64,000 bases of DNA from Plasmopara viticola (GCA_001695595.3 MBPM02000072.1:1-64000); one strand, 5' to 3'. Positions 43,362 through 55,774 are shown, counted from the stretch's first letter. Numbers and translations: made by a program. Notes: a model not told the origin generated them from the letters alone.

Positions 43362-43443
43362 ATTAGTGTGCCCGAGTGGTCTAAGGAGGTAGACTCAAGT
43401 TCTACTGTGTTTGCACTCGTGGGTTCAAATCCCACCGCTGACA
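43362..43443 (+). tRNA. tRNA-Leu(CAA)-like, type B
   Basis: 82 nt, consensus. Confidence 0.65.
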
Positions 43444-43718
43444 TGTCCACACTTTTTCAAACAAACTAATTTTGTCAGCGACGAAAGCCATGTCCCAATC
43501 ATTAATTTCATTCTATGTGCACTCTATTGCCGCATCTTTGTAGAAGTGAATCTCTCCAAAAACTCGCCATGGATCACACTCGCCAGTCTTCATAGTCAGC
43601 ATCTATTCGCTAGCTGGACAGCAGACCGAAAAAATGAAGCAATGCAAATGTGAGTACAGCGATTCTCTTCTACTTAAAGTGTATGCTGCTCGTAGAATTG
43701 CATCTGAAACTGACTAAT

Positions 43719-43800
43719 GTTAGTGTGCCCGAGTGGTCTAAGGAGGTAGACTCAAGTTCTACTGTGTTTGCACTCGTGGGTTCAAATCCCACCGCTGACA
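43719..43800 (+). tRNA. tRNA-Leu(CAA), type B body with restored G1
   Basis: 82 nt. A B-to-A spacer runs into a type B gene through GACTAATGTTAGTG, so nt 1 is G and pairs with C81. This is the only type B body with a fully paired acceptor stem. Two B bodies in a row mark an out-of-register exchange. Confidence 0.75.
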
Positions 43801-44095
43801 TGTCCACACTTTTTCAAACAAACTAATTTTGTCAGCGACGAAAGCCCGTGTCCCAATCATTAATTTCATTCTATGTGCACTCTGTTGCCGCATCTTTGTA
43901 GAAGTGAATCTCTCCAAAGAACTCGCCATGGATCACACTCGCCAGTCTTCATAGTCAGCATCTATTCGCTAGCTGGACAGCAGACCCAAATAAAATGAAG
44001 CAATGCAAATGTGAGTACAGCGATTCTCTTCTACTTAAAGTGTATGCTGCTCGTAGAATTGCATCTGAAACTGATGAGGATTACCCATCCACATT

Positions 44096-44176
44096 GTCAG
44101 TGTGCCCGAGTGGTCTAAGGGGTAGACTCAAGTTCTACTGTGTTCGCACTCGTGGGTTCAAATCCCACCGCTGACA
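44096..44176 (+). tRNA. tRNA-Leu(CAA), type A, one G short
   Basis: 81 nt with GGGG. Confidence 0.8.
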
Positions 44177-44457
44177 TGTCAACACTTTTTGGAGAAGCGA
44201 GTTTTGTCAGTGACGAAAGGCCGTGTTGCAAATCGTCGTCCTCACTCTTTAGCACTCGATTGCCACTTCTTTGTGAAAGTGAATCTTATCACACAAATTT
44301 GCCATCGTCTGTCTTCGTACACAGCATCTATTCATTAGCGGGACAGCAATACCGAGAAAAAAGGCAATGTATTTGCTTGTAAAGCAGTGCTTGTCTGCTA
44401 AAAGTGTATGTTACTTGTAATGATCTACTTAACACCAATTAGCTTCTAATCTCTTCA

Positions 44458-44539
44458 ATTAGTGTGCCCGAGTGGTCTAAGGAGGTAGACTCAAGTTCTA
44501 CTGTGTTTGCACTCGTGGGTTCAAATCCCACCGCTGACA
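44458..44539 (+). tRNA. tRNA-Leu(CAA)-like, type B
   Basis: 82 nt, consensus. Confidence 0.65.
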
Positions 44540-44834
44540 TGTCCACACTTTTTCAAACAAACTAATTTTGTCAGCGACGAAAGCCCGTGTCCCAATCATT
44601 AATTTCATTCTATGTGCACTCTATTGCCGCATCTTTGTAGAAGTGAATCTCTCCAAAGAACTCGCCATGGATCACACTCGCCAGTCTTCATAGTCAGCAT
44701 CTATTCGCTAGCTGGACAGCAGACCCAAATAAAATGAAGCAATGCAAATGTGAGTACAGCGATTCTCTTCTACTTAAAGTGTATGCTGCTCGTAGAATTG
44801 CATCTGAAACTGATGAGGATTACCCATCCACATT

Positions 44835-44916
44835 GTCAGTGTGCCCGAGTGGTCTAAGGGGGTAGACTCAAGTTCTACTGTGTTCGCACTCGTGGGTTCA
44901 AATCCCACCGCTGACA
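44835..44916 (+). tRNA. tRNA-Leu(CAA), type A
   Basis: 82 nt, consensus. Confidence 0.92.
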
Positions 44917-45197
44917 TGTCAACACTTTTTGGAGAAGCGAGTTTTGTCAGTGACGAAAGGCCGTGTTGCAAATCGTCGTCCTCACTCTTTAGCACTCGAT
45001 TGCCACTTCTTTGTGAAAGTGAATCTTATCACACAAATTTGCCATCGTCTGTCTTCGTACACAGCATCTATTCATTAGCGGGACAGCAATACCGAGAAAA
45101 AAGGCAATGTATTTGCTTGTAAAGCAGTGCTTGTCTGCTAAAAGTGTATGTTACTTGTAATGATCTACTTAACACCAATTAGCTTCTAATCTCTTCA

Positions 45198-45279
45198 ATT
45201 AGTGTGCCCGAGTGGTCTAAGGAGGTAGACTCAAGTTCTACTGTGTTTGCACTCGTGGGTTCAAATCCCACCGCTGACA
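45198..45279 (+). tRNA. tRNA-Leu(CAA)-like, type B
   Basis: 82 nt, consensus. Confidence 0.65.
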
Positions 45280-45574
45280 TGTCCACACTTTTTCAAACAA
45301 ACTAATTTTGTCAGCGACGAAAGCCCGTGTCCCAATCATTAATTTCATTCTATGTGCACTCTATTGCCGCATCTTTGTAGAAGTGAATCTCTCCAAAGAA
45401 CTCGCCATGGATCACACTCGCCAGTCTTCATAGTCAGCATCTATTCGCTAGCTGGACAGCAGACCCAAATAAAATGAAGCAATGCAAATGTGAGTACAGC
45501 GATTCTCTTCTACTTAAAGTGTATGCTGCTCGTAGAATTGCATCTGAAACTGATGAGGATTACCCATCCACATT

Positions 45575-45656
45575 GTCAGTGTGCCCGAGTGGTCTAAGGG
45601 GGTAGACTCAAGTTCTACTGTGTTCGCACTCGTGGGTTCAAATCCCACCGCTGACA
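45575..45656 (+). tRNA. tRNA-Leu(CAA), type A
   Basis: 82 nt, consensus. Confidence 0.92.
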
Positions 45657-45936
45657 TGTCAACACTTTTTGGAGAAGCGAATTTTGTCAGTGACGAAAGG
45701 CCGTGTTGCAAATCGTCGCCTCACTCTTTAGCACTCGATTGCCACTTCTTTGTGAAAGTGAATCTTATCACACAAATTTGCCATCGTCTGTCTTCGTACA
45801 CAGCATCTATTCATTAGCGGGACAGCAATACCGAGAAAAAAGGGAATGTATTTGCTAGTAAAGCAGTGCTTGTCTGCTAAAAGTGTATGTTACTTGTAAT
45901 GATCTACTTAACACCAATTAGCTTCTAATCTCTTCA

Positions 45937-46018
45937 ATTAGTGTGCCCGAGTGGTCTAAGGAGGTAGACTCAAGTTCTACTGTGTTTGCACTCGTGGGTT
46001 CAAATCCCACCGCTGACA
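45937..46018 (+). tRNA. tRNA-Leu(CAA)-like, type B
   Basis: 82 nt, consensus. Confidence 0.65.
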
Positions 46019-46313
46019 TGTCCACACTTTTTCAAACAAACTAATTTTGTCAGCGACGAAAGCCCGTGTCCCAATCATTAATTTCATTCTATGTGCACTC
46101 TATTGCCGCATCTTTGTAGAAGTGAATCTCTCCAAAGAACTCGCCATGGATCACACTCGCCAGTCTTCATAGTCAGCATCTATTCGCTAGCTGGACAGCA
46201 GACCCAAATAAAATGAAGCAATGCAAATGTGAGTACAGCGATTCTCTTCTACTTAAAGTGTATGCTGCTCGTAGAATTGCATCTGAAACTGATGAGGATT
46301 ACCCATCCACATT

Positions 46314-46395
46314 GTCAGTGTGCCCGAGTGGTCTAAGGGGGTAGACTCAAGTTCTACTGTGTTCGCACTCGTGGGTTCAAATCCCACCGCTGACA
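46314..46395 (+). tRNA. tRNA-Leu(CAA), type A
   Basis: 82 nt, consensus. Confidence 0.92.
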
Positions 46396-46676
46396 TGTCA
46401 ACACTTTTTGGAGAAGCGAGTTTTGTCAGTGACGAAAGGCCGTGTTGCAAATCGTCGTCCTCACTCTTTAGCACTCGATTGCCACTTCTTTGTGAAAGTG
46501 AATCTTATCACACAAATTTGCCATCGTCTGTCTTCGTACACAGCATCTATTCATTAGCGGGACAGCAATACCGAGAAAAAAGGCAATGTATTTGCTTGTA
46601 AAGCAGTGCTTGTCTGCTAAAAGTGTATGTTACTTGTAATGATCTACTTAACACCAATTAGCTTCTAATCTCTTCA

Positions 46677-46758
46677 ATTAGTGTGCCCGAGTGGTCTAAG
46701 GAGGTAGACTCAAGTTCTACTGTGTTTGCACTCGTGGGTTCAAATCCCACCGCTGACA
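46677..46758 (+). tRNA. tRNA-Leu(CAA)-like, type B
   Basis: 82 nt, consensus. Confidence 0.65.
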
Positions 46759-47053
46759 TGTCCACACTTTTTCAAACAAACTAATTTTGTCAGCGACGAA
46801 AGCCCGTGTCCCAATCATTAATTTCATTCTATGTGCACTCTATTGCCGCATCTTTGTAGAAGTGAATCTCTCCAAAGAACTCGCCATGGATCACACTCGC
46901 CAGTCTTCATAGTCAGCATCTATTCGCTAGCTGGACAGCAGACCCAAATAAAATGAAGCAATGCAAATGTGAGTACAGCGATTCTCTTCTACTTAAAGTG
47001 TATGCTGCTCGTAGAATTGCATCTGAAACTGATGAGGATTACCCATCCACATT

Positions 47054-47135
47054 GTCAGTGTGCCCGAGTGGTCTAAGGGGGTAGACTCAAGTTCTACTGT
47101 GTTCGCACTCGTGGGTTCAAATCCCACCGCTGACA
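47054..47135 (+). tRNA. tRNA-Leu(CAA), type A
   Basis: 82 nt, consensus. Confidence 0.92.
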
Positions 47136-47416
47136 TGTCAACACTTTTTGGAGAAGCGAGTTTTGTCAGTGACGAAAGGCCGTGTTGCAAATCGTCGTCC
47201 TCACTCTTTAGCACTCGATTGCCACTTCTTTGTGAAAGTGAATCTTATCACACAAATTTGCCATCGTCTGTCTTCGTACACAGCATCTATTCATTAGCGG
47301 GACAGCAATACCGAGAAAAAAGGCAATGTATTTGCTTGTAAAGCAGTGCTTGTCTGCTAAAAGTGTATGTTACTTGTAATGATCTACTTAACACCAATTA
47401 GCTTCTAATCTCTTCA

Positions 47417-47498
47417 ATTAGTGTGCCCGAGTGGTCTAAGGAGGTAGACTCAAGTTCTACTGTGTTTGCACTCGTGGGTTCAAATCCCACCGCTGACA
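47417..47498 (+). tRNA. tRNA-Leu(CAA)-like, type B
   Basis: 82 nt, consensus. Confidence 0.65.
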
Positions 47499-47793
47499 TG
47501 TCCACACTTTTTCAAACAAACTAATTTTGTCAGCGACGAAAGCCCGTGTCCCAATCATTAATTTCATTCTATGTGCACTCTATTGCCGCATCTTTGTAGA
47601 AGTGAATCTCTCCAAAGAACTCGCCATGGATCACACTCGCCAGTCTTCATAGTCAGCATCTATTCGCTAGCTGGACAGCAGACCCAAATAAAATGAAGCA
47701 ATGCAAATGTGAGTACAGCGATTCTCTTCTACTTAAAGTGTATGCTGCTCGTAGAATTGCATCTGAAACTGATGAGGATTACCCATCCACATT

Positions 47794-47875
47794 GTCAGTG
47801 TGCCCGAGTGGTCTAAGGGGGTAGACTCAAGTTCTACTGTGTTCGCACTCGTGGGTTCAAATCCCACCGCTGACA
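47794..47875 (+). tRNA. tRNA-Leu(CAA), type A
   Basis: 82 nt, consensus. Confidence 0.92.
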
Positions 47876-48156
47876 TGTCAACACTTTTTGGAGAAGCGAG
47901 TTTTGTCAGTGACGAAAGGCCGTGTTGCAAATCGTCGTCCTCACTCTTTAGCACTCGATTGCCACTTCTTTGTGAAAGTGAATCTTATCACACAAATTTG
48001 CCATCGTCTGTCTTCGTACACAGCATCTATTCATTAGCGGGACAGCAATACCGAGAAAAAAGGGAATGTATTTGCTAGTAAAGCAGTGCTTGTCTGCTAA
48101 AAGTGTATGTTACTTGTAATGATCTACTTAACACCAATTAGCTTCTAATCTCTTCA

Positions 48157-48238
48157 ATTAGTGTGCCCGAGTGGTCTAAGGAGGTAGACTCAAGTTCTAC
48201 TGTGTTTGCACTCGTGGGTTCAAATCCCACCGCTGACA
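48157..48238 (+). tRNA. tRNA-Leu(CAA)-like, type B
   Basis: 82 nt, consensus. Confidence 0.65.
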
Positions 48239-48533
48239 TGTCCACACTTTTTCAAACAAACTAATTTTGTCAGCGACGAAAGCCCGTGTCCCAATCATTA
48301 ATTTCATTCTATGTGCACTCTATTGCCGCATCTTTGTAGAAGTGAATCTCTCCAAAGAACTCGCCATGGATCACACTCGCCAGTCTTCATAGTCAGCATC
48401 TATTCGCTAGCTGGACAGCAGACCCAAATAAAATGAAGCAATGCAAATGTGAGTACAGCGATTCTCTTCTACTTAAAGTGTATGCTGCTCGTAGAATTGC
48501 ATCTGAAACTGATGAGGATTACCCATCCACATT

Positions 48534-48615
48534 GTCAGTGTGCCCGAGTGGTCTAAGGGGGTAGACTCAAGTTCTACTGTGTTCGCACTCGTGGGTTCAA
48601 ATCCCACCGCTGACA
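48534..48615 (+). tRNA. tRNA-Leu(CAA), type A
   Basis: 82 nt, consensus. Confidence 0.92.
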
Positions 48616-48893
48616 TGTCAACACTTTTTGGAGAAGCGAGTTTTGTCAGTGACGAAAGGCCGTGTTGCAAATCGTCGTCCTCACTCTTTAGCACTCGATT
48701 GCCACTTCTTTGTGAAAGTGAATCTTATCACACAAATTTGCCATCGTCTGTCTTCGTACACAGCATCTATTCATTAGCGGGACAGCAATACCGAGAAAAA
48801 AGGCAATGTATTTGCTAAAGCAGTGCTTGTCTGCTAAAAGTGTATGTTACTTGTAATGATCTACTTAACACCAATTAGCTTCTAATCTCTTCA

Positions 48894-48975
48894 ATTAGTG
48901 TGCCCGAGTGGTCTAAGGAGGTAGACTCAAGTTCTACTGTGTTTGCACTCGTGGGTTCAAATCCCACCGCTGACA
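48894..48975 (+). tRNA. tRNA-Leu(CAA)-like, type B
   Basis: 82 nt, consensus. Confidence 0.65.
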
Positions 48976-49116
48976 TGTCCACACTTTTTCAAACAAACTA
49001 ATTTTGTCAGCGACGAAAGCCCGTGTCCCAATCATTAATTTCATTCTATGTGCACTCTATTGCCGATGCATTATGAGAATTGCATCTGAAACTGATGAGG
49101 ATTACCCATCCACATT
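48976..49116 (+). repeat. B-to-A spacer with large deletion
   Basis: 141 bp instead of about 294. TATTGCCG is joined to GAATTGCATCTG through the filler ATGCATTATGA. Confidence 0.85.
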
Positions 49117-49198
49117 GTCAGTGTGCCCGAGTGGTCTAAGGGGGTAGACTCAAGTTCTACTGTGTTCGCACTCGTGGGTTCAAATCCCACCGCTGACA
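49117..49198 (+). tRNA. tRNA-Leu(CAA), type A
   Basis: 82 nt, consensus. The spacer after it carries private changes (TTTGTTAGTG, CGTAGTCTTCTC). Confidence 0.92.
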
Positions 49199-49479
49199 TG
49201 TCAACACTTTTTGGAGAAGCGAGTTTGTTAGTGACGAAAGGCCGTGTTGCAAATCGTAGTCTTCTCTCTTTAAGCACTCGATTGCCACTTCTTTGTGAAA
49301 GTGAATCTTATCACACAAATTTGCCATCGTCTGTCTTCGTACACAGCATCTATTCATTAGCGGGACAGCAATACCGAGAAAAAAGGCAATGTATTTGCTT
49401 GTAAAGCAGTGCTTGTCTGCTAAAAGTGTATGTTACTTGTAATGATCTACTTAACACCAATTAGCTTCTAATCTCTTCA

Positions 49480-49561
49480 ATTAGTGTGCCCGAGTGGTCT
49501 AAGGAGGTAGACTCAAGTTCTACTGTGTTTGCACTCGTGGGTTCAAATCCCACCGCTGACA
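49480..49561 (+). tRNA. tRNA-Leu(CAA)-like, type B
   Basis: 82 nt, consensus. Confidence 0.65.
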
Positions 49562-49856
49562 TGTCCACACTTTTTCAAACAAACTAATTTTGTCAGCGAC
49601 GAAAGCCCGTGTCCCAATCATTAATTTCATTCTATGTGCACTCTATTGCCGCATCTTTGTAGAAGTGAATCTCTCCAAAGAACTCGCCATGGATCACACT
49701 CGCCAGTCTTCATAGTCAGCATCTATTCGCTAGCTGGACAGCAGACCCAAATAAAATGAAGCAATGCAAATGTGAGTACAGCGATTCTCTTCTACTTAAA
49801 GTGTATGCTGCTCGTAGAATTGCATCTGAAACTGATGAGGATTACCCATCCACATT

Positions 49857-49938
49857 GTCAGTGTGCCCGAGTGGTCTAAGGGGGTAGACTCAAGTTCTAC
49901 TGTGTTCGCACTCGTGGGTTCAAATCCCACCGCTGACA
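49857..49938 (+). tRNA. tRNA-Leu(CAA), type A
   Basis: 82 nt, consensus. Confidence 0.92.
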
Positions 49939-50219
49939 TGTCAACACTTTTTGGAGAAGCGAGTTTTGTCAGTGACGAAAGGCCGTGTTGCAAATCGTCG
50001 TCCTCACTCTTTAGCACTCGATTGCCACTTCTTTGTGAAAGTGAATCTTATCACACAAATTTGCCATCGTCTGTCTTCGTACACAGCATCTATTCATTAG
50101 CGGGACAGCAATACCGAGAAAAAAGGGAATGTATTTGCTAGTAAAGCAGTGCTTGTCTGCTAAAAGTGTATGTTACTTGTAATGATCTACTTAACACCAA
50201 TTAGCTTCTAATCTCTTCA

Positions 50220-50301
50220 ATTAGTGTGCCCGAGTGGTCTAAGGAGGTAGACTCAAGTTCTACTGTGTTTGCACTCGTGGGTTCAAATCCCACCGCTGAC
50301 A
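50220..50301 (+). tRNA. tRNA-Leu(CAA)-like, type B
   Basis: 82 nt, consensus. Confidence 0.65.
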
Positions 50302-50596
50302 TGTCCACACTTTTTCAAACAAACTAATTTTGTCAGCGACGAAAGCCCGTGTCCCAATCATTAATTTCATTCTATGTGCACTCTATTGCCGCATCTTTGT
50401 AGAAGTGAATCTCTCCAAAGAACTCGCCATGGATCACACTCGCCAGTCTTCATAGTCAGCATCTATTCGCTAGCTGGACAGCAGACCCAAATAAAATGAA
50501 GCAATGCAAATGTGAGTACAGCGATTCTCTTCTACTTAAAGTGTATGCTGCTCGTAGAATTGCATCTGAAACTGATGAGGATTACCCATCCACATT

Positions 50597-50678
50597 GTCA
50601 GTGTGCCCGAGTGGTCTAAGGGGGTAGACTCAAGTTCTACTGTGTTCGCACTCGTGGGTTCAAATCCCACCGCTGACA
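50597..50678 (+). tRNA. tRNA-Leu(CAA), type A
   Basis: 82 nt, consensus. Confidence 0.92.
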
Positions 50679-50959
50679 TGTCAACACTTTTTGGAGAAGC
50701 GAATTTTGTCAGTGACGAAAGGCCGTGTTGCAAATCGTCGTCCTCACTCTTTAGCACTCGATTGCCACTTCTTTGTGAAAGTGAATCTTATCACACAAAT
50801 TTGCCATCGTCTGTCTTCGTACACAGCATCTATTCATTAGCGGGACAGCAATACCGAGAAAAAAGGGAATGTATTTGCTAGTAAAGCAGTGCTTGTCTGC
50901 TAAAAGTGTATGTTACTTGTAATGATCTACTTAACACCAATTAGCTTCTAATCTCTTCA

Positions 50960-51041
50960 ATTAGTGTGCCCGAGTGGTCTAAGGAGGTAGACTCAAGTTC
51001 TACTGTGTTTGCACTCGTGGGTTCAAATCCCACCGCTGACA
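50960..51041 (+). tRNA. tRNA-Leu(CAA)-like, type B
   Basis: 82 nt, consensus. Confidence 0.65.
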
Positions 51042-51336
51042 TGTCCACACTTTTTCAAACAAACTAATTTTGTCAGCGACGAAAGCCCGTGTCCCAATCA
51101 TTAATTTCATTCTATGTGCACTCTATTGCCGCATCTTTGTAGAAGTGAATCTCTCCAAAGAACTCGCCATGGATCACACTCGCCAGTCTTCATAGTCAGC
51201 ATCTATTCGCTAGCTGGACAGCAGACCCAAATAAAATGAAGCAATGCAAATGTGAGTACAGCGATTCTCTTCTACTTAAAGTGTATGCTGCTCGTAGAAT
51301 TGCATCTGAAACTGATGAGGATTACCCATCCACATT

Positions 51337-51418
51337 GTCAGTGTGCCCGAGTGGTCTAAGGGGGTAGACTCAAGTTCTACTGTGTTCGCACTCGTGGGTT
51401 CAAATCCCACCGCTGACA
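51337..51418 (+). tRNA. tRNA-Leu(CAA), type A
   Basis: 82 nt, consensus. Confidence 0.92.
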
Positions 51419-51699
51419 TGTCAACACTTTTTGGAGAAGCGAGTTTTGTCAGTGACGAAAGGCCGTGTTGCAAATCGTCGTCCTCACTCTTTAGCACTCG
51501 ATTGCCACTTCTTTGTGAAAGTGAATCTTATCACACAAATTTGCCATCGTCTGTCTTCGTACACAGCATCTATTCATTAGCGGGACAGCAATACCGAGAA
51601 AAAAGGGAATGTATTTGCTAGTAAAGCAGTGCTTGTCTGCTAAAAGTGTATGTTACTTGTAATGATCTACTTAACACCAATTAGCTTCTAATCTCTTCA

Positions 51700-51781
51700 A
51701 TTAGTGTGCCCGAGTGGTCTAAGGAGGTAGACTCAAGTTCTACTGTGTTTGCACTCGTGGGTTCAAATCCCACCGCTGACA
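51700..51781 (+). tRNA. tRNA-Leu(CAA)-like, type B
   Basis: 82 nt, consensus. Confidence 0.65.
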
Positions 51782-52076
51782 TGTCCACACTTTTTCAAAC
51801 AAACTAATTTTGTCAGCGACGAAAGCCCGTGTCCCAATCATTAATTTCATTCTATGTGCACTCTATTGCCGCATCTTTGTAGAAGTGAATCTCTCCAAAG
51901 AACTCGCCATGGATCACACTCGCCAGTCTTCATAGTCAGCATCTATTCGCTAGCTGGACAGCAGACCCAAATAAAATGAAGCAATGCAAATGTGAGTACA
52001 GCGATTCTCTTCTACTTAAAGTGTATGCTGCTCGTAGAATTGCATCTGAAACTGATGAGGATTACCCATCCACATT

Positions 52077-52158
52077 GTCAGTGTGCCCGAGTGGTCTAAG
52101 GGGGTAGACTCAAGTTCTACTGTGTTCGCACTCGTGGGTTCAAATCCCACCGCTGACA
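52077..52158 (+). tRNA. tRNA-Leu(CAA), type A
   Basis: 82 nt, consensus. Confidence 0.92.
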
Positions 52159-52439
52159 TGTCAACACTTTTTGGAGAAGCGAGTTTTGTCAGTGACGAAA
52201 GGCCGTGTTGCAAATCGTCGTCCTCACTCTTTAGCACTCGATTGCCACTTCTTTGTGAAAGTGAATCTTATCACACAAATTTGCCATCGTCTGTCTTCGT
52301 ACACAGCATCTATTCATTAGCGGGACAGCAATACCGAGAAAAAAGGCAATGTATTTGCTTGTAAAGCAGTGCTTGTCTGCTAAAAGTGTATGTTACTTGT
52401 AATGATCTACTTAACACCAATTAGCTTCTAATCTCTTCA

Positions 52440-52521
52440 ATTAGTGTGCCCGAGTGGTCTAAGGAGGTAGACTCAAGTTCTACTGTGTTTGCACTCGTGG
52501 GTTCAAATCCCACCGCTGACA
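52440..52521 (+). tRNA. tRNA-Leu(CAA)-like, type B
   Basis: 82 nt, consensus. Confidence 0.65.
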
Positions 52522-52816
52522 TGTCCACACTTTTTCAAACAAACTAATTTTGTCAGCGACGAAAGCCCGTGTCCCAATCATTAATTTCATTCTATGTGCA
52601 CTCTATTGCCGCATCTTTGTAGAAGTGAATCTCTCCAAAGAACTCGCCATGGATCACACTCGCCAGTCTTCATAGTCAGCATCTATTCGCTAGCTGGACA
52701 GCAGACCCAAATAAAATGAAGCAATGCAAATGTGAGTACAGCGATTCTCTTCTACTTAAAGTGTATGCTGCTCGTAGAATTGCATCTGAAACTGATGAGG
52801 ATTACCCATCCACATT

Positions 52817-52898
52817 GTCAGTGTGCCCGAGTGGTCTAAGGGGGTAGACTCAAGTTCTACTGTGTTCGCACTCGTGGGTTCAAATCCCACCGCTGACA
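52817..52898 (+). tRNA. tRNA-Leu(CAA), type A
   Basis: 82 nt, consensus. Confidence 0.92.
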
Positions 52899-53178
52899 TG
52901 TCAACACTTTTTGGAGAAGCGAGTTTTGTCAGTGACGAAAGGCCGTGTTGCAAATCGTCGTCCTCACTCTTTAGCACTCGATTGCCACTTCTTTGTGAAA
53001 GTGAATCTTATCACACAAATTTGCCATCGTCTGTCTTCGTACACAGCATCTATTCATTAGCGGGACAGCAATACCGAGAAAAAAGGCAATGTATTGCTAG
53101 TAAAGCGATGCTTGTCTGCTAAAAGTGTATGTTACTTGTAATGATCTACTTAACACCAATTAGCTTCTAATCTCTTCA

Positions 53179-53260
53179 ATTAGTGTGCCCGAGTGGTCTA
53201 AGGAGGTAGACTCAAGTTCTACTGTGTTTGCACTCGTGGGTTCAAATCCCACCGCTGACA
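53179..53260 (+). tRNA. tRNA-Leu(CAA)-like, type B
   Basis: 82 nt, consensus. Confidence 0.65.
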
Positions 53261-53555
53261 TGTCCACACTTTTTCAAACAAACTAATTTTGTCAGCGACG
53301 AAAGCCCGTGTCCCAATCATTAATTTCATTCTATGTGCACTCTATTGCCGCATCTTTGTAGAAGTGAATCTCTCCAAAGAACTCGCCATGGATCACACTC
53401 GCCAGTCTTCATAGTCAGCATCTATTCGCTAGCTGGACAGCAGACCCAAATAAAATGAAGCAATGCAAATGTGAGTACAGCGATTCTCTTCTACTTAAAG
53501 TGTATGCTGCTCGTAGAATTGCATCTGAAACTGATGAGGATTACCCATCCACATT

Positions 53556-53637
53556 GTCAGTGTGCCCGAGTGGTCTAAGGGGGTAGACTCAAGTTCTACT
53601 GTGTTCGCACTCGTGGGTTCAAATCCCACCGCTGACA
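53556..53637 (+). tRNA. tRNA-Leu(CAA), type A
   Basis: 82 nt, consensus. Confidence 0.92.
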
Positions 53638-53918
53638 TGTCAACACTTTTTGGAGAAGCGAGTTTTGTCAGTGACGAAAGGCCGTGTTGCAAATCGTCGT
53701 CCTCACTCTTTAGCACTCGATTGCCACTTCTTTGTGAAAGTGAATCTTATCACACAAATTTGCCATCGTCTGTCTTCGTACACAGCATCTATTCATTAGC
53801 GGGACAGCAATACCGAGAAAAAAGGGAATGTATTTGCTAGTAAAGCAGTGCTTGTCTGCTAAAAGTGTATGTTACTTGTAATGATCTACTTAACACCAAT
53901 TAGCTTCTAATCTCTTCA

Positions 53919-54000
53919 ATTAGTGTGCCCGAGTGGTCTAAGGAGGTAGACTCAAGTTCTACTGTGTTTGCACTCGTGGGTTCAAATCCCACCGCTGACA
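53919..54000 (+). tRNA. tRNA-Leu(CAA)-like, type B
   Basis: 82 nt, consensus. Confidence 0.65.
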
Positions 54001-54295
54001 TGTCCACACTTTTTCAAACAAACTAATTTTGTCAGCGACGAAAGCCCGTGTCCCAATCATTAATTTCATTCTATGTGCACTCTATTGCCGCATCTTTGTA
54101 GAAGTGAATCTCTCCAAAGAACTCGCCATGGATCACACTCGCCAGTCTTCATAGTCAGCATCTATTCGCTAGCTGGACAGCAGACCCAAATAAAATGAAG
54201 CAATGCAAATGTGAGTACAGCGATTCTCTTCTACTTAAAGTGTATGCTGCTCGTAGAATTGCATCTGAAACTGATGAGGATTACCCATCCACATT

Positions 54296-54377
54296 GTCAG
54301 TGTGCCCGAGTGGTCTAAGGGGGTAGACTCAAGTTCTACTGTGTTCGCACTCGTGGGTTCAAATCCCACCGCTGACA
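54296..54377 (+). tRNA. tRNA-Leu(CAA), type A
   Basis: 82 nt, consensus. Confidence 0.92.
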
Positions 54378-54657
54378 TGTCAACACTTTTTGGAGAAGCG
54401 AGTTTTGTCAGTGACGAAAGGCCGTGTTGCAAATCGTCGTCCTCACTCTTTAGCACTCGATTGCCACTTCTTTGTGAAAGTGAATCTTATCACACAAATT
54501 TGCCATCGTCTGTCTTCGTACACAGCATCTATTCATTAGCGGGACAGCAATACCGAGAAAAAAGGCAATGTATTGCTAGTAAAGCAGTGCTTGTCTGCTA
54601 AAAGTGTATGTTACTTGTAATGATCTACTTAACACCAATTAGCTTCTAATCTCTTCA

Positions 54658-54739
54658 ATTAGTGTGCCCGAGTGGTCTAAGGAGGTAGACTCAAGTTCTA
54701 CTGTGTTTGCACTCGTGGGTTCAAATCCCACCGCTGACA
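54658..54739 (+). tRNA. tRNA-Leu(CAA)-like, type B
   Basis: 82 nt, consensus. Confidence 0.65.
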
Positions 54740-55034
54740 TGTCCACACTTTTTCAAACAAACTAATTTTGTCAGCGACGAAAGCCCGTGTCCCAATCATT
54801 AATTTCATTCTATGTGCACTCTATTGCCGCATCTTTGTAGAAGTGAATCTCTCCAAAGAACTCGCCATGGATCACACTCGCCAGTCTTCATAGTCAGCAT
54901 CTATTCGCTAGCTGGACAGCAGACCCAAATAAAATGAAGCAATGCAAATGTGAGTACAGCGATTCTCTTCTACTTAAAGTGTATGCTGCTCGTAGAATTG
55001 CATCTGAAACTGATGAGGATTACCCATCCACATT

Positions 55035-55116
55035 GTCAGTGTGCCCGAGTGGTCTAAGGGGGTAGACTCAAGTTCTACTGTGTTCGCACTCGTGGGTTCA
55101 AATCCCACCGCTGACA
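55035..55116 (+). tRNA. tRNA-Leu(CAA), type A
   Basis: 82 nt, consensus. Confidence 0.92.
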
Positions 55117-55397
55117 TGTCAACACTTTTTGGAGAAGCGAATTTTGTCAGTGACGAAAGGCCGTGTTGCAAATCGTCGTCCTCACTCTTTAGCACTCGAT
55201 TGCCACTTCTTTGTGAAAGTGAATCTTATCACACAAATTTGCCATCGTCTGTCTTCGTACACAGCATCTATTCATTAGCGGGACAGCAATACCGAGAAAA
55301 AAGGGAATGTATTTGCTAGTAAAGCAATGCTTGTCTGCTAAAAGTGTATGTTACTTGTAATGATCTACTTAACACCAATTAGCTTCTAATCTCTTCA

Positions 55398-55479
55398 ATT
55401 AGTGTGCCCGAGTGGTCTAAGGAGGTAGACTCAAGTTCTACTGTGTTTGCACTCGTGGGTTCAAATCCCACCGCTGACA
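55398..55479 (+). tRNA. tRNA-Leu(CAA)-like, type B
   Basis: 82 nt, consensus. Confidence 0.65.
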
Positions 55480-55774
55480 TGTCCACACTTTTTCAAACAA
55501 ACTAATTTTGTCAGCGACGAAAGCCCGTGTCCCAATCATTAATTTCATTCTATGTGCACTCTATTGCCGCATCTTTGTAGAAGTGAATCTCTCCAAAGAA
55601 CTCGCCATGGATCACACTCGCCAGTCTTCATAGTCAGCATCTATTCGCTAGCTGGACAGCAGACCCAAATAAAATGAAGCAATGCAAATGTGAGTACAGC
55701 GATTCTCTTCTACTTAAAGTGTATGCTGCTCGTAGAATTGCATCTGAAACTGATGAGGATTACCCATCCACATT

